Below are positions 1-8,823 of a stretch of DNA of 33,049 nt, one piece after another. The stretch covers positions 1 to 33,049 of the forward strand of contig JAGCYC010000008.1 in assembly GCA_017961015.1 (NCBI GenBank), read 5' to 3'. Below the pieces are notes generated by a model. The model saw nothing but the letters and a program-made list of their open reading frames with translations, had not been told where the DNA came from and did not search any database. Numbering within the stretch: position 1 is the first letter of the stretch; each line of letters opens with the position of its first letter. The stretch is from Bacteroidales bacterium (GTDB taxonomy: Bacteria; Bacteroidota; Bacteroidia; Bacteroidales; UBA932). Made by a program: the position numbers and the translations under genes.

Positions 1-969
1 ATGTATTCGGAGAAAATGCCGCGCAGGATGGCCCAGATGATGGCTCTTTCGCAGTACTACTTCCCCATTTTCGAAGAGACCTTCCGCAAGTACGACCTCC
101 CGATGGAGCTCAAGTATATGGCCATCATCGAGAGCAACCTGAACCCCAGGGCCGAATCCCACGCCGGAGCGCGCGGCACCTGGCAGTTTATGTACCGCAC
201 CGCCCTCAACTACGGGCTCAGGATAGATTCCTACGTGGACGAACGCCTGGACCCCTTCCTTTCGGCCGATGCCGCCGCCCGCTACCTGAGGGACGCCTAC
301 CGCATCTTCGGCGACTGGTCGCTGGCAATATCGGCCTATAACTGCGGCTCGGGGAACGTAAACAAGGCCATAAAGAGGTCCGGAGGAAAGCGGGACTTCT
401 GGAGCATTTACGACTATCTACCCCACGAGACCAGAGGCTATGTCCCGGCTATGGTGGGGGCGATGTATGCCTTCTGCTACGCCAAGGAATACGGCCTCAG
501 GCCAGACCCCGTGGCACTTCCCGTCTACGTGGACACCTTCCACGTAAAGCGCAACCTGCATATGAGGCAGATAAGCGAGATCCTGGGAATTCCCCTTGAC
601 GACGTCCGCGACCTTAACCCCCAGTATCACAAGGATATAATCCCCGGTGCAAGTTCCGAGCAGCTGCTCCGCCTGCCCTTCACCTTCAGCGCTCCCTTTA
701 TGGAGCAGGAAGACAGCATCTACCGCTACAAGGCCGATATCTTCTTTGCCGATAAAGTGGCCGACGGACGCGAGACCGTAAACGGAGTCAGGCGCCCCAC
801 CGCCTCGGTAGGCAGCGGCAGCTGGATATACTACAAGGTCAAATCCGGTGACAATCTGGGAAAGATCGCCCGCCGCTATCATACCACTGTCAAGCAGCTC
901 AAGAGCTGGAACAACCTGCGCAGCGACTTCCTCTCCATAGGCCAGAGGCTCAAAGTAGGCCGCCGCTAG
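1..969 (+). CDS. MltD-like membrane-bound lytic transglycosylase with LysM, 5' end cut by window
   Basis: Periplasmic peptidoglycan-cleaving lytic transglycosylase (SLT, GH23 fold). The visible 322 residues start in the SLT domain; the likely catalytic Glu is E44 in AIIESNLNP, followed by the family signatures GTWQFM and the AYNCGSGNV segment. A degenerate LysM-like segment lies near residues 175-222 (ending NPQYHKDIIPG) and a clear LysM at about 277-320 (VKSGDNLGKIA). Family members carry a signal peptide and more sequence before the first visible residue, and the frame is open at the left edge, so the ATG at base 1 is probably an internal Met and the gene is 5'-truncated by the window. Its stop shares the palindrome CTAG (966-969) with the stop of the convergent gene. 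The family call is firm; the exact subfamily is not. Confidence 0.9.
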   Translation: MYSEKMPRRMAQMMALSQYYFPIFEETFRKYDLPMELKYMAIIESNLNPRAESHAGARGTWQFMYRTALNYGLRIDSYVDERLDPFLSADAAARYLRDAYRIFGDWSLAISAYNCGSGNVNKAIKRSGGKRDFWSIYDYLPHETRGYVPAMVGAMYAFCYAKEYGLRPDPVALPVYVDTFHVKRNLHMRQISEILGIPLDDVRDLNPQYHKDIIPGASSEQLLRLPFTFSAPFMEQEDSIYRYKADIFFADKVADGRETVNGVRRPTASVGSGSWIYYKVKSGDNLGKIARRYHTTVKQLKSWNNLRSDFLSIGQRLKVGRR

Positions 970-2624
970 AATATCCTTGCCTGCAGCTGAACCCCGAGAG
1001 CGGGATCTGCCTCCCTATCCTTCCTCCATTTGCACGCCGCCCTGAGCGACGCAGTGAAACGGACAGGCCCCCACATCCATTTCAGATTGGCATAAAGGCT
1101 GGCAGCAAGACCACGCCCGTTATAGGCCGGCACTGAAAATGTGCCCGGAGCATCCCTTTCATAGCAGTATATCCGTGCAGCCCAATCGTCTATCCTGAAA
1201 GCAGTGAAACGCAGCCACAGGGCCGCCCGGGCGTCTTTATATCCGGCTTCAAGATAGCCCAGGAGGCCGGGAAGGCTGCCGCAGAAGGCGGCCTCGGCCC
1301 GCAGCTTTGCATTCCACGGTCCGGAGGCCAGGGAAAGGTCGGAGCGTATCCCCGTCCTTCCGGCCTCATAGGAACGGTAGCGTCCGTTCAGCCGGAAATC
1401 CAGGCTCAGCAGCGGGGTGGGTTGCAGGGCTGCATCGGCCCAGAAGCGCAGCTGTCGCCGGAAAGGCTCGTCCAGGTCCGGTCTCGGGAGCAGGGCTGCA
1501 TCGGCCGTAAGGGAGGCCGAAAACAAGGGTACGGAGCTGCCGAAGCCGTTTTTCCCTGCAAGCTGCATCCAAGAAGAAGAGGTGTGGCGGACTCCTGCAG
1601 CAAGGGCATACTCCCCGTTTTTCTTTCCGCTGTAAGCACTCGGAATAGCGCGTGCCTGGAAGAAAAGCCTGAACTGCTCCAACGGCCTGAAACTTAGCGC
1701 TCCCTTTCCGGCAAAGCCACCGCCGCTCTGAAAGGCCAGTTCCAGGGCGGAATCGAGCCCCCTCCAGTTTCCACGGGCATCGGCAGAAATTCTCAGCGGC
1801 TGCTGCCGGCCTGCAAGGAAAAGCCCTCCTACCTGGAAGTGTCTGGTAAAGACTTCCGCCCTTGCACCACCCTTCCCTTCCCGGAAATCGGAAAAGGCCG
1901 ATACATTCATTCCGGAACCTTCCCAGGCGGCAGCCACTCCCCTCCAGAGTCCCCCTGGGGAATAGGACCAGGCCGGAGACAAGCCGCCCTGACGGCGGAT
2001 GAAGGCATCCGGAGATGCCAGGCTTTCCATTGAAAAGCCGCTCCAAAGGGCCAGGCCCTGGCCGAAGCGGAGGTTGTAGTCTCCCGCCACTGCCCTGAAA
2101 CGCCCTGCCGTAGCTTCGAAATAGCCTGTTCCGTCCCGTTCCCGCACGCTCACGCCCAGCCTGTACCACTCCCCGTTCTCCCTGTATTTTACACCGGTGT
2201 TCTTGAGCGTTGTTCTCAGGAGCACTTCCCTCGTGGCCGGTCTGGAAAGCTTATCGGCCATACCCGGAGCAGCGCTGCTTTCCAAAGACAGAAATGGCCT
2301 GAGAGCCTTCACGGCCTCGGTGCCGAAACCGTCCACCAGCGACAGTTCCTCCCAGGAAAGGATATCTCCGGAGCGCCTCCTGTAATCGGCTATGCTGGCT
2401 CTCTGGTACGGACTCAGGAGTTCCGGGTCCAGGCGCTTGGAGTTGATTCTTACGGGACGGCCCAGCCTTGATTCCAGACGCTCCACAAGCGAAGGATCGG
2501 CCTCTTCCTCGGTAGCGGCGCCTCCGAGGTACATCGCCAGTCTGAGCGCCGCCGACTCCTGGGCTCCGAGGGGCAGGGCGAGCAGCGCGGCAAGCGCAGA
2601 AGCTATGACTTTGCATCCTTTCAC
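966..2624 (-). CDS. Secreted helix-hairpin-helix protein with predicted outer-membrane beta-barrel
   Basis: 552 residues beginning at GTG (an in-frame TAA lies four codons upstream, so this is the earliest start). Residues 1-22 form a signal peptide ending LGAQ. Residues about 60-115 resemble ComEA-type helix-hairpin-helix repeats: INSKRLDPELLSPYQ, then LSWEELSLVDGFG. The remaining ~430 residues are rich in alternating aromatic and polar residues and end in a short strand finishing with Phe (LQARIF), as expected for an outer-membrane beta-barrel. Bacteroidota proteins with this layout exist, but I know of no assigned function; the HHH fold elsewhere binds DNA, so DNA uptake or surface DNA binding is possible but unproven. 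Convergent with the transglycosylase and sharing its CTAG stop. No convincing promoter was found upstream. Confidence 0.75.
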   Translation of the reverse strand: MKGCKVIASALAALLALPLGAQESAALRLAMYLGGAATEEEADPSLVERLESRLGRPVRINSKRLDPELLSPYQRASIADYRRRSGDILSWEELSLVDGFGTEAVKALRPFLSLESSAAPGMADKLSRPATREVLLRTTLKNTGVKYRENGEWYRLGVSVRERDGTGYFEATAGRFRAVAGDYNLRFGQGLALWSGFSMESLASPDAFIRRQGGLSPAWSYSPGGLWRGVAAAWEGSGMNVSAFSDFREGKGGARAEVFTRHFQVGGLFLAGRQQPLRISADARGNWRGLDSALELAFQSGGGFAGKGALSFRPLEQFRLFFQARAIPSAYSGKKNGEYALAAGVRHTSSSWMQLAGKNGFGSSVPLFSASLTADAALLPRPDLDEPFRRQLRFWADAALQPTPLLSLDFRLNGRYRSYEAGRTGIRSDLSLASGPWNAKLRAEAAFCGSLPGLLGYLEAGYKDARAALWLRFTAFRIDDWAARIYCYERDAPGTFSVPAYNGRGLAASLYANLKWMWGPVRFTASLRAACKWRKDREADPALGVQLQARIF

Positions 2625-2709
2625 GGCGGAAAGTTACAAAGCAGCTCAGGAATATGCTCACGCTGTTGATATTTTGTGCTGTTTTCTACTATAATTGAGT
2701 GTTTTTTAT

Positions 2710-2717
2710 TATCTTTG
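2710..2717 (+). promoter_or_regulatory. -7 promoter element before hpt
   Basis: TATCTTTG matches the Bacteroidota -7 consensus TAnnTTTG and lies 20 nt before the hpt ATG. No good -33 TTTG is visible at the usual 19-21 nt spacing. It is the only promoter-like site I see before the run of closely spaced genes from hpt to the ACP gene. Confidence 0.55.
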
Positions 2718-2737
2718 TGTGTTTTAAACCACTCCCT

Positions 2738-3286
2738 ATGGAAACGTCAATCAAGATTCTTGACAAGACATTCGTTCCTTTCATCAAGGAAGAGGAAATC
2801 AGCGCCGCCATCGAAGGCCTCGCAGACAGGATGAACGACGATTTTGCCGGAGTGAGCGAGGAGAACGCGCCCATTCTGCTCTGTACCCTTAACGGCGCCG
2901 TCCCTTTTACCGGGGCGCTCCTTACAAGACTCAGATTTCCCGTCGAAATGGCAGCCATAAGGGTGGCTTCCTACCTGGGCACCGAATCCACCGGAGAGGT
3001 GCGCACCATCCTGGGCCTGGAAAAATCCGTCAAAGGCCGGCTGGTGATAGTGGCCGAGGACATAGTGGACACGGGAAACACCATCGAGCAGCTCTGCAAG
3101 ACCCTCAGGGAAGAAGGCGCCGCCGGCGTCCGTATCTGCACCCTGCTCCTCAAGCCCGATGTTTACAAGAAAAACATTCCCCTGGATTACGTAGCCCTAC
3201 GGATACCCAACCGCTTCATCGTAGGCTTTGGCCTGGACTATAACGGCTTTGGCCGCAATACAAGAGACATTTACGTACTGCAATGA
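2738..3286 (+). CDS. hpt: Hypoxanthine phosphoribosyltransferase
   Basis: Purine salvage enzyme that transfers the phosphoribosyl group of PRPP to hypoxanthine or guanine; cytosolic. 182 residues, normal for the family. The PRPP-binding loop VIVAEDIVDTGNT is at 103-115, the LNGAVPF segment near 51-57 corresponds to the family's K/N-G pyrophosphate loop, and PNRFIVGFGLDYNG (157-170) matches the C-terminal base-binding region. The ATG at 2738 was chosen because the upstream GTG (2699) precedes the TATCTTTG promoter element and would add residues foreign to the family. Its stop overlaps the adk start (ATGA at 3283-3286), implying translational coupling of two purine nucleotide enzymes. Confidence 0.92.
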   Translation: METSIKILDKTFVPFIKEEEISAAIEGLADRMNDDFAGVSEENAPILLCTLNGAVPFTGALLTRLRFPVEMAAIRVASYLGTESTGEVRTILGLEKSVKGRLVIVAEDIVDTGNTIEQLCKTLREEGAAGVRICTLLLKPDVYKKNIPLDYVALRIPNRFIVGFGLDYNGFGRNTRDIYVLQ

Positions 3287-3855
3287 AATACTTCATCCTC
3301 TTCGGGCCTCCCGGTGCCGGTAAAGGCACCCAGGCAGGCGATATGGTAAAGCGTTACTCGCTCTGCCACCTTTCAACCGGAGAACTTCTCCGCCACGAAA
3401 TAGCACTGGGCACCCCTCTCGGCCTTCAGGCAAAGGCACTCATCGACGCTGGCAACCTTGTACCCGACTCAGTAGTCGAAGGTATGATACAGCAGCGTTT
3501 TGAAAGCGCCAGCGGCATAGAAGGCTTCCTCCTGGACGGTTTTCCCCGCACCCTTGAGCAGGCCGAAGCCCTTGACCAAATGCTCGCAGCAAGGGGTGAG
3601 AAAGTGACCGGAGTCATCTCCCTTATGATTCCCGACGCCCTCGTCCACGAGCGCATAGCCCACAGGGCCCTCATCGAAGGCCGGGCCGATGACGCCCGCG
3701 ACGAGATTGTCCAGAACAGGATCGCCACCTATCACGCCAAGACGGAACCCCTCATACGTTTTTACCACCAGGCCGGCCTCTACCACGAGATTGACGGCAC
3801 CGGCAGCGTAGAGCAGGTACGCGAACGCGTGTTCAGCACAATGGATAAACTTTAA
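3283..3855 (+). CDS. adk: Adenylate kinase, short Lid-less form
   Basis: Interconverts ATP + AMP and 2 ADP in the cytosol. 190 residues. The P-loop GPPGAGKGT is at 8-16, the AMP-binding STGELLR at 31-37, and the DGFPRT motif at 85-90. The Lid is short (about 128-141, IEGRADDARDE) with no four-cysteine zinc site, which is the usual form in Bacteroidota. It starts in a 4-nt ATGA overlap with hpt and is followed after 9 nt by an MMPL exporter. Confidence 0.95.
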   Translation: MKYFILFGPPGAGKGTQAGDMVKRYSLCHLSTGELLRHEIALGTPLGLQAKALIDAGNLVPDSVVEGMIQQRFESASGIEGFLLDGFPRTLEQAEALDQMLAARGEKVTGVISLMIPDALVHERIAHRALIEGRADDARDEIVQNRIATYHAKTEPLIRFYHQAGLYHEIDGTGSVEQVRERVFSTMDKL

Positions 3856-3864
3856 ATCCCCCAT

Positions 3865-6360
3865 ATGCACAGGATTTTCCTCCCCATATACCATTTCTTC
3901 CAGAAGCACAGGGCCCTTATGTGGGCAACGATGCTGGGCAGTTTCATCTTCTTCGGCATCTTTGCCGCGCAACTGCGTTTCGAAGAGGAGATTCTCAAGC
4001 TCCTTCCCCGTTCGTCCACCAATAACGAACTGGCCTTCGACAACATCGAGCTCATAAACAAGATCTTCATCCAGTTCGCACCGGACGAGGGTCAGAGCTT
4101 CACACCTGAGCAGCTGGGACAGGCGGCCGATGACTTCTGCTCGTCGCTGCTCGAGGACGATTCACGCGGAAAGACCCAGTATGTAAAAGGCCTTTTCAAC
4201 AAGCTGGACGCCTCGCTCGCAGCAGGAGCCCTCGATTATGCCGGAGACCATCTGGCAGGCCTTGTGGACACCAGCTGGTATTCCGTAATCGCCACCGCCC
4301 TCACTCCCGAAGCTATCGAGGCCCAGATGGAGATCAACGAGCGCCTGGTAATGGAAGATGAGACCGGCGAGGACACACAGCTGGTCTCGATGGATCCTCT
4401 CGGACTGAGGAACGTCCTGCTTTCGGCCCTTGTAGGGAATTCGGAGGAAGCCGCTCCGGGCGGTTTCGCCCTGGATGCCAACGGGCACCTTCTCTGCCCC
4501 GACAAAACCGTAGCCCTGGCCTTCCTGGCCCCGAACATCAATGCTATGGATACGGGCGCAGGAACCAAACTGTACAACATCCTGAAACGGGAGAAAAAGG
4601 CCTTCGAAGCTTCCCATCCCGGTATCACCGTATATATCCACGGAACCCCGATAGAGAGCGTTTCAAACTCCGGCACCATCAAGGACGACCTTGTCCTGAC
4701 CGTGGGACTGTCGCTCATTATCATCCTACTTGTGATGATTTTCAGCTTCCACCGCGGAGCCTTCGTATGGCAGCAGGTGGTTCCCGTCATTTACGGTGCG
4801 GTTTTCGCCCTTGCCTGTATGACCTGGCTAAAGGGCGTTATGTCCCTGATAGCCCTGGGCATAGGTGCAGTCGTGCTGGGCGTAGCCATAAGCTATTGCC
4901 TGCATCTGCTCATCCACTATTACTATGTGGGTGACGTGGAAAGGACGCTCAGGGAGGAGTCCACGCCCATTTTCCTGGGCTGCCTCACCACGATGGGCGC
5001 CTTTATGGGCCTGCTTTTCACCGAAAGCGACCTCCTGAGGGACTTCGGCCTCTTTGCCACTTTCGCCCTGATGGGCAATACCATTTTCGCCCTGGTCTTC
5101 CTGCCTCATTTCCTGAGGCCCCAGCAGATCCATTTCAGGCGCCGCCACGGTTTCCCCCTGGTGGAACGCATCAACAACCTTCCCTGGGACCGCAATATCT
5201 GGATCATCGGCACCCTGGTGGTACTCATCGGCATCGGCATAGCTTTCAGCGGAAAGGTCAAGTTTGACTCCGACCTCCGCAACCTGGACTACGACGACGC
5301 CTTCCTCCAGGAAAGTATGAGGCTTTACGACGAAAAGAACAACGACGGCTTCACCCACCTGTACTACGCCTCCTGGTCCAACGACGACCTTGACGAAGCC
5401 CTGGTTTACAACAAGGCTATGTTCCGCACGCTGGACAGCCTCAAGGCGGAGGGCATAGTCACCAGTTTCTCCCCCGTGGCAAGGCTGCTGCTGCCCTGCG
5501 AAAAAGACCAGATCGAGCGCATAGACGCCTGGGAGGCCTTCTGGAACAGGGAAAGGATAGGCATCCTCAAGCGAAATCTGGCTGCCAGCGCCAGGGCCCA
5601 CGGACTTCCCGAGGATATGTTCGCGCCCTTCATCGCCACAATCCAGAAACGCTACATTCCCGGAGACCTTTACAACTCGGGCATAGTGCCTCCCGGACTT
5701 ATGTCCAATTATGCCGAACATCAGGAAAGCGGGCGTTATATGGTGTTCACCGACGTAGCCTATGCCCTCGAGGACAGGGACGTGGTTGCAAGAGCCCTTA
5801 CCGCCAATCCGCATATCCTGGTACTGGATCCTTTCTACTACACCAGGGACCTCGTGGAAATAGTTCACGACGATTTCTCCACCACCCTCTGGATATCCTC
5901 CATCTTCGTCCTGATCGTGCTCCTTCTGAGCTTCCGCAACATCTGGATAGCCCTTCTGGCCTTCCTGCCGATGTTCGTGAGCTGGTATGTGATGCAGGGT
6001 TATATGGCCATCTTCGGCCTTGAGTTCAACCTCATAAACATAGTGATTTCCACCTTCATCTACGGCATAGGCGTGGACTACAGCATCTTCGTAATGGAAG
6101 GCCTGCTAACCGAAGGACGCAAAGGAAGTATGGATATGCTCAAGAACCACAAGGTAGCCATATTCTTCTCGGCCCTGGTGCTGGGAATAGTTACCTCTTC
6201 GCTCATCTTCGCAAAGCATCCTTCGCTCCATTCGGTTGGTCTGATAACCCTTATAGGAATGGCCTCGACCATACTTATGACCTATTCCCTGGAGCCCTGG
6301 CTCTTCCGTCAGCTCTGCCGGATACCCTATTTCCGACGCAGCTTCCGCATTTCCGACTGA
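3865..6360 (+). CDS. RND/MMPL-family exporter (predicted lipid or hydrophobe exporter)
   Basis: 831-residue inner-membrane protein with the duplicated RND topology: one TM near the N-terminus (about 17-36), a large extracytoplasmic loop, five TMs (about 275-418), then a repeat with one TM (445-462), a second loop and five TMs (675-815). The motif GIGVDYSIFVMEGLL in the second bundle is the characteristic charged TM segment of MMPL/predicted-exporter proteins. Length and layout agree with the MMPL-type exporters, which move lipids, polyketides or hopanoids rather than acting as tripartite drug pumps. The substrate cannot be read from the sequence. It lies 1 nt upstream of fakA, so a lipid-linked role is plausible. 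A paralogue fused to an acyltransferase lies at 12988. Confidence 0.85.
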   Translation: MHRIFLPIYHFFQKHRALMWATMLGSFIFFGIFAAQLRFEEEILKLLPRSSTNNELAFDNIELINKIFIQFAPDEGQSFTPEQLGQAADDFCSSLLEDDSRGKTQYVKGLFNKLDASLAAGALDYAGDHLAGLVDTSWYSVIATALTPEAIEAQMEINERLVMEDETGEDTQLVSMDPLGLRNVLLSALVGNSEEAAPGGFALDANGHLLCPDKTVALAFLAPNINAMDTGAGTKLYNILKREKKAFEASHPGITVYIHGTPIESVSNSGTIKDDLVLTVGLSLIIILLVMIFSFHRGAFVWQQVVPVIYGAVFALACMTWLKGVMSLIALGIGAVVLGVAISYCLHLLIHYYYVGDVERTLREESTPIFLGCLTTMGAFMGLLFTESDLLRDFGLFATFALMGNTIFALVFLPHFLRPQQIHFRRRHGFPLVERINNLPWDRNIWIIGTLVVLIGIGIAFSGKVKFDSDLRNLDYDDAFLQESMRLYDEKNNDGFTHLYYASWSNDDLDEALVYNKAMFRTLDSLKAEGIVTSFSPVARLLLPCEKDQIERIDAWEAFWNRERIGILKRNLAASARAHGLPEDMFAPFIATIQKRYIPGDLYNSGIVPPGLMSNYAEHQESGRYMVFTDVAYALEDRDVVARALTANPHILVLDPFYYTRDLVEIVHDDFSTTLWISSIFVLIVLLLSFRNIWIALLAFLPMFVSWYVMQGYMAIFGLEFNLINIVISTFIYGIGVDYSIFVMEGLLTEGRKGSMDMLKNHKVAIFFSALVLGIVTSSLIFAKHPSLHSVGLITLIGMASTILMTYSLEPWLFRQLCRIPYFRRSFRISD

Positions 6361-6361
6361 T

Positions 6362-7960
6362 ATGATCATTCTAGACGCTAAACTATACCTTAACCTGATA
6401 CGCGGCGGCGCCTCTTCCCTGGCCGCCAAAAGACAAGAGATCAACGATCTCAATGTATTTCCCATCCCCGACGGCGACACCGGCGACAATATGCTTATGA
6501 CCATACGCGCCGGAGCCAAGGCCGATGGAAACAGCCTCTCGGAAATGGCCTCGTCCGTTTCCTCGGGTATGCTGCTTGGTGCCAGGGGCAATTCCGGGGT
6601 TATCCTCTCACGCATCTTCGCGGGTCTTGCAAAAGGCTTCGAGGGCCTGGACAATGCCGATGCGGCCGCCTTCGGCAAAGCTATGAAAGAAGGCGTCGCA
6701 AGCGCCTACAAGGCCGTTTCCCAGCCGGTGGAAGGCACCATCTTAACCGTTCTGAGGGAAGGAGTCGCAGCGGCCGACGGAGCCTCCACCATAGAGGAAT
6801 ACCTGGACCTGTGGATAGCCGGAATGGACCTTTCCCTGCAGCATACACCCGAGCTGCTGGACGTGCTTAAGAAAGCAGGTGTGGTGGACAGCGGCGGCGC
6901 AGGCCTCCTCACCATAGCCGAAGGTATGAGGGCCGCCCTCCGCGGCGAGAGTCCGCTGGAAGAAGGGACGGAACCCGCACAGCAGGCAGCCCACGTGGAT
7001 TTCAGCGCCTTCACCGAAGACAGCGTCCTGGAGTTCGGCTACTGCACTGAATTCCTCCTGCGCCTGCAAAGGAGCAAGGTGGACCTGGACAGCTTTGACG
7101 AAAGCGTAATATCGGCCTGGCTCTCACAGCAGGGCGATTCCCTGGTATTCTTCCGCGACGGCAGCATCATCAAGGTACACGTCCACACCAAGGATCCCGG
7201 AGCAGTGCTTACAAAGTGCCGCGAATGGGGTGAATTCCTTACGATAAAGGTGGAGAATATGACTCTCCAGCACCACGAGAACCATATGGACCGCCGTTTC
7301 AAGCTGGAGAAAAAGGCCCTGGGCATAGTTGCCGTAGCCGCCGGTGAAGGCCTCACCTCCCTCTTTAGGGAAATGGGGGCCGATGCCGTAATCGAAGGCG
7401 GACAGACGATGAACCCCAGCGTCGAGCGCTTCCTGGAAGCCTTCGACCAGGCCGGGGCCGATACCATCCTGGTCTTCCCCAACAACAGCAACATTATCCT
7501 CACCGCCCGCCAGGCCGCCTCGATGTACGAGGGCTCAAGGGTGGAGGTAATACCCACCAGGACACTCGGAGAAGGCTATTTCTCCCTTGCCAACCTGGAT
7601 CCCGGCGCACCTGTAGACGAGAGCATCCCCCTGCTCAAGGAAGCAGCCTCCTCGGTGAAAACCGGCCTTGTAAGCCGTGCCATCAGGGACGCCTCCGGAT
7701 ACCGCAAAGGCGATTATCTGGGGCTCAGCGCCAAGGACATCCTCTGCGGAAACCCATCCAGGGAGGGCGCAGTGCTGGATCTTGCCTCCTGTATGGGAGC
7801 CGGTGAGTCCGACATCCTGGTCATTTTCAAAGGGGCCGATGCCCCCTCCCCCGAAGCCGAAGCCCTTCAGGGACAGTTACAGAAGCTTTACCCCCGTACG
7901 GAAGTCATACTCCTGGACGGAGGCCAACCCGTTTACGACTATATGATTGTGTTATGCTAA
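6362..7960 (+). CDS. fakA: Fatty acid kinase ATP-binding subunit, FakA-like (DhaL/DAK2 domain)
   Basis: 532 residues. The N-terminal DhaL domain carries the Mg-ATP binding signature PDGDTGDN (36-43; Asp37, Asp39, Asp42), followed by the helical region (RGNSGVILS, VVDSGGAGLL) and then the middle and C-terminal FakA domains. FakA phosphorylates fatty acids held by FakB/DegV proteins; acyl-phosphate then enters phospholipid synthesis through PlsY, or acyl-ACP synthesis through PlsX. The gene overlaps the next one, a DegV/FakB protein, by 7 nt, as expected for a subunit pair. The role is known from Staphylococcus aureus FakAB; use in this organism is inferred from homology and context. Confidence 0.85.
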   Translation: MIILDAKLYLNLIRGGASSLAAKRQEINDLNVFPIPDGDTGDNMLMTIRAGAKADGNSLSEMASSVSSGMLLGARGNSGVILSRIFAGLAKGFEGLDNADAAAFGKAMKEGVASAYKAVSQPVEGTILTVLREGVAAADGASTIEEYLDLWIAGMDLSLQHTPELLDVLKKAGVVDSGGAGLLTIAEGMRAALRGESPLEEGTEPAQQAAHVDFSAFTEDSVLEFGYCTEFLLRLQRSKVDLDSFDESVISAWLSQQGDSLVFFRDGSIIKVHVHTKDPGAVLTKCREWGEFLTIKVENMTLQHHENHMDRRFKLEKKALGIVAVAAGEGLTSLFREMGADAVIEGGQTMNPSVERFLEAFDQAGADTILVFPNNSNIILTARQAASMYEGSRVEVIPTRTLGEGYFSLANLDPGAPVDESIPLLKEAASSVKTGLVSRAIRDASGYRKGDYLGLSAKDILCGNPSREGAVLDLASCMGAGESDILVIFKGADAPSPEAEALQGQLQKLYPRTEVILLDGGQPVYDYMIVLC

Positions 7961-8820
7961 AGCTATTTACCGACACCGACACCGATTTGGATCCGCAGCT
8001 TGCCAAGCAGTACGGATATTCACTCATCTCAATGCCCTACAGCGTTGAAGCAAAGACAGTCTACCCCTATGTGGATTTCGAGGAGTTCGACTCCCACGCC
8101 TTCTACGATATGCTTCGCGGCGGAGTCCTTCCCACCACAAGCGCCATCTCCACGGAGCGCTACCTGGAGTACTTCGAGCCCGATTTCAAGGCCGGGAACG
8201 ACATCCTCTACGTCCATTTCTCCCGCGCGATGACCAATACCTTTGACGCAATGGACCAAGCAATAGCCACACTTAAGGCAAAGTACCCCGGAGTGCGTTT
8301 CGAAGAGATTGATACAAAGGGAATTACGACCATCAGCTACGCTATCGTGCGCGAGGTCGGTGACCTTGTGAAGGCGGGAAAGAGCCTGGACGAGGTCCTG
8401 GAATGGGCAAAGACCGAGGTGGACCGCTTCGCTATGTATTTCTTTGCCGATGACCTCAAGTTCTTCCGCCGCAGCGGCCGCGTCAGCGGCCTGGCAGCCA
8501 CAATGGGAACCCTGATAGGCATACGCCCCATCATCCATATGAGCCAGGAAGGCAAGATGGTTTCCGTGGGAACCGCAAAGGGCCGCGCAAAGGCTATGGA
8601 CGTGCTCATTTCCAAGATTGAGGAACTGGGCGACGACATCGCCTCCCACCGCATCTGCATCGGCCATACCGACGCCCCCGAAATCGCCAAGGAGATAGGC
8701 GGCATCATCGAGGAGAAGTTCGGAAAGCAGAACATCGTATACGTGCCGGTGAATCCCACCGCCGGCAGCCACTGCGGTCCCAACGGAGTGGGAGTATGTT
8801 TCCACGCAATCCACCGTTAG
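7954..8820 (+). CDS. fakB: DegV family fatty-acid-binding protein, FakB-like
   Basis: 288 residues, the standard DegV length. TTSAIS (61-66) is the N-terminal loop that holds the fatty acid carboxylate in FakB structures, and DDLKFFRRSGRVSG (166-179) followed by a GxRPII segment (189-194) is the conserved second domain. FakB presents a fatty acid to FakA for phosphorylation. The start ATG lies inside the 3' end of fakA. One FakB is visible here; organisms often hold several with different chain preference, and the preference cannot be inferred. Confidence 0.87.
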   Translation: MLKLFTDTDTDLDPQLAKQYGYSLISMPYSVEAKTVYPYVDFEEFDSHAFYDMLRGGVLPTTSAISTERYLEYFEPDFKAGNDILYVHFSRAMTNTFDAMDQAIATLKAKYPGVRFEEIDTKGITTISYAIVREVGDLVKAGKSLDEVLEWAKTEVDRFAMYFFADDLKFFRRSGRVSGLAATMGTLIGIRPIIHMSQEGKMVSVGTAKGRAKAMDVLISKIEELGDDIASHRICIGHTDAPEIAKEIGGIIEEKFGKQNIVYVPVNPTAGSHCGPNGVGVCFHAIHR

Positions 8821-8823
8821 ACT

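Noticed and set aside
1424..1506. 17-nt direct repeat (1424-1440 and 1490-1506) as a mobile or regulatory repeat
   Set aside because: It lies in frame in the barrel gene, 66 nt apart, coding the same ADAAL strand segment; repeated barrel strands explain it.
2629..2636. TAACTTTC on the minus strand as promoter of the HHH-barrel gene
   Set aside because: It ends only 4 nt before the GTG start, so transcription would begin at or after the start codon.
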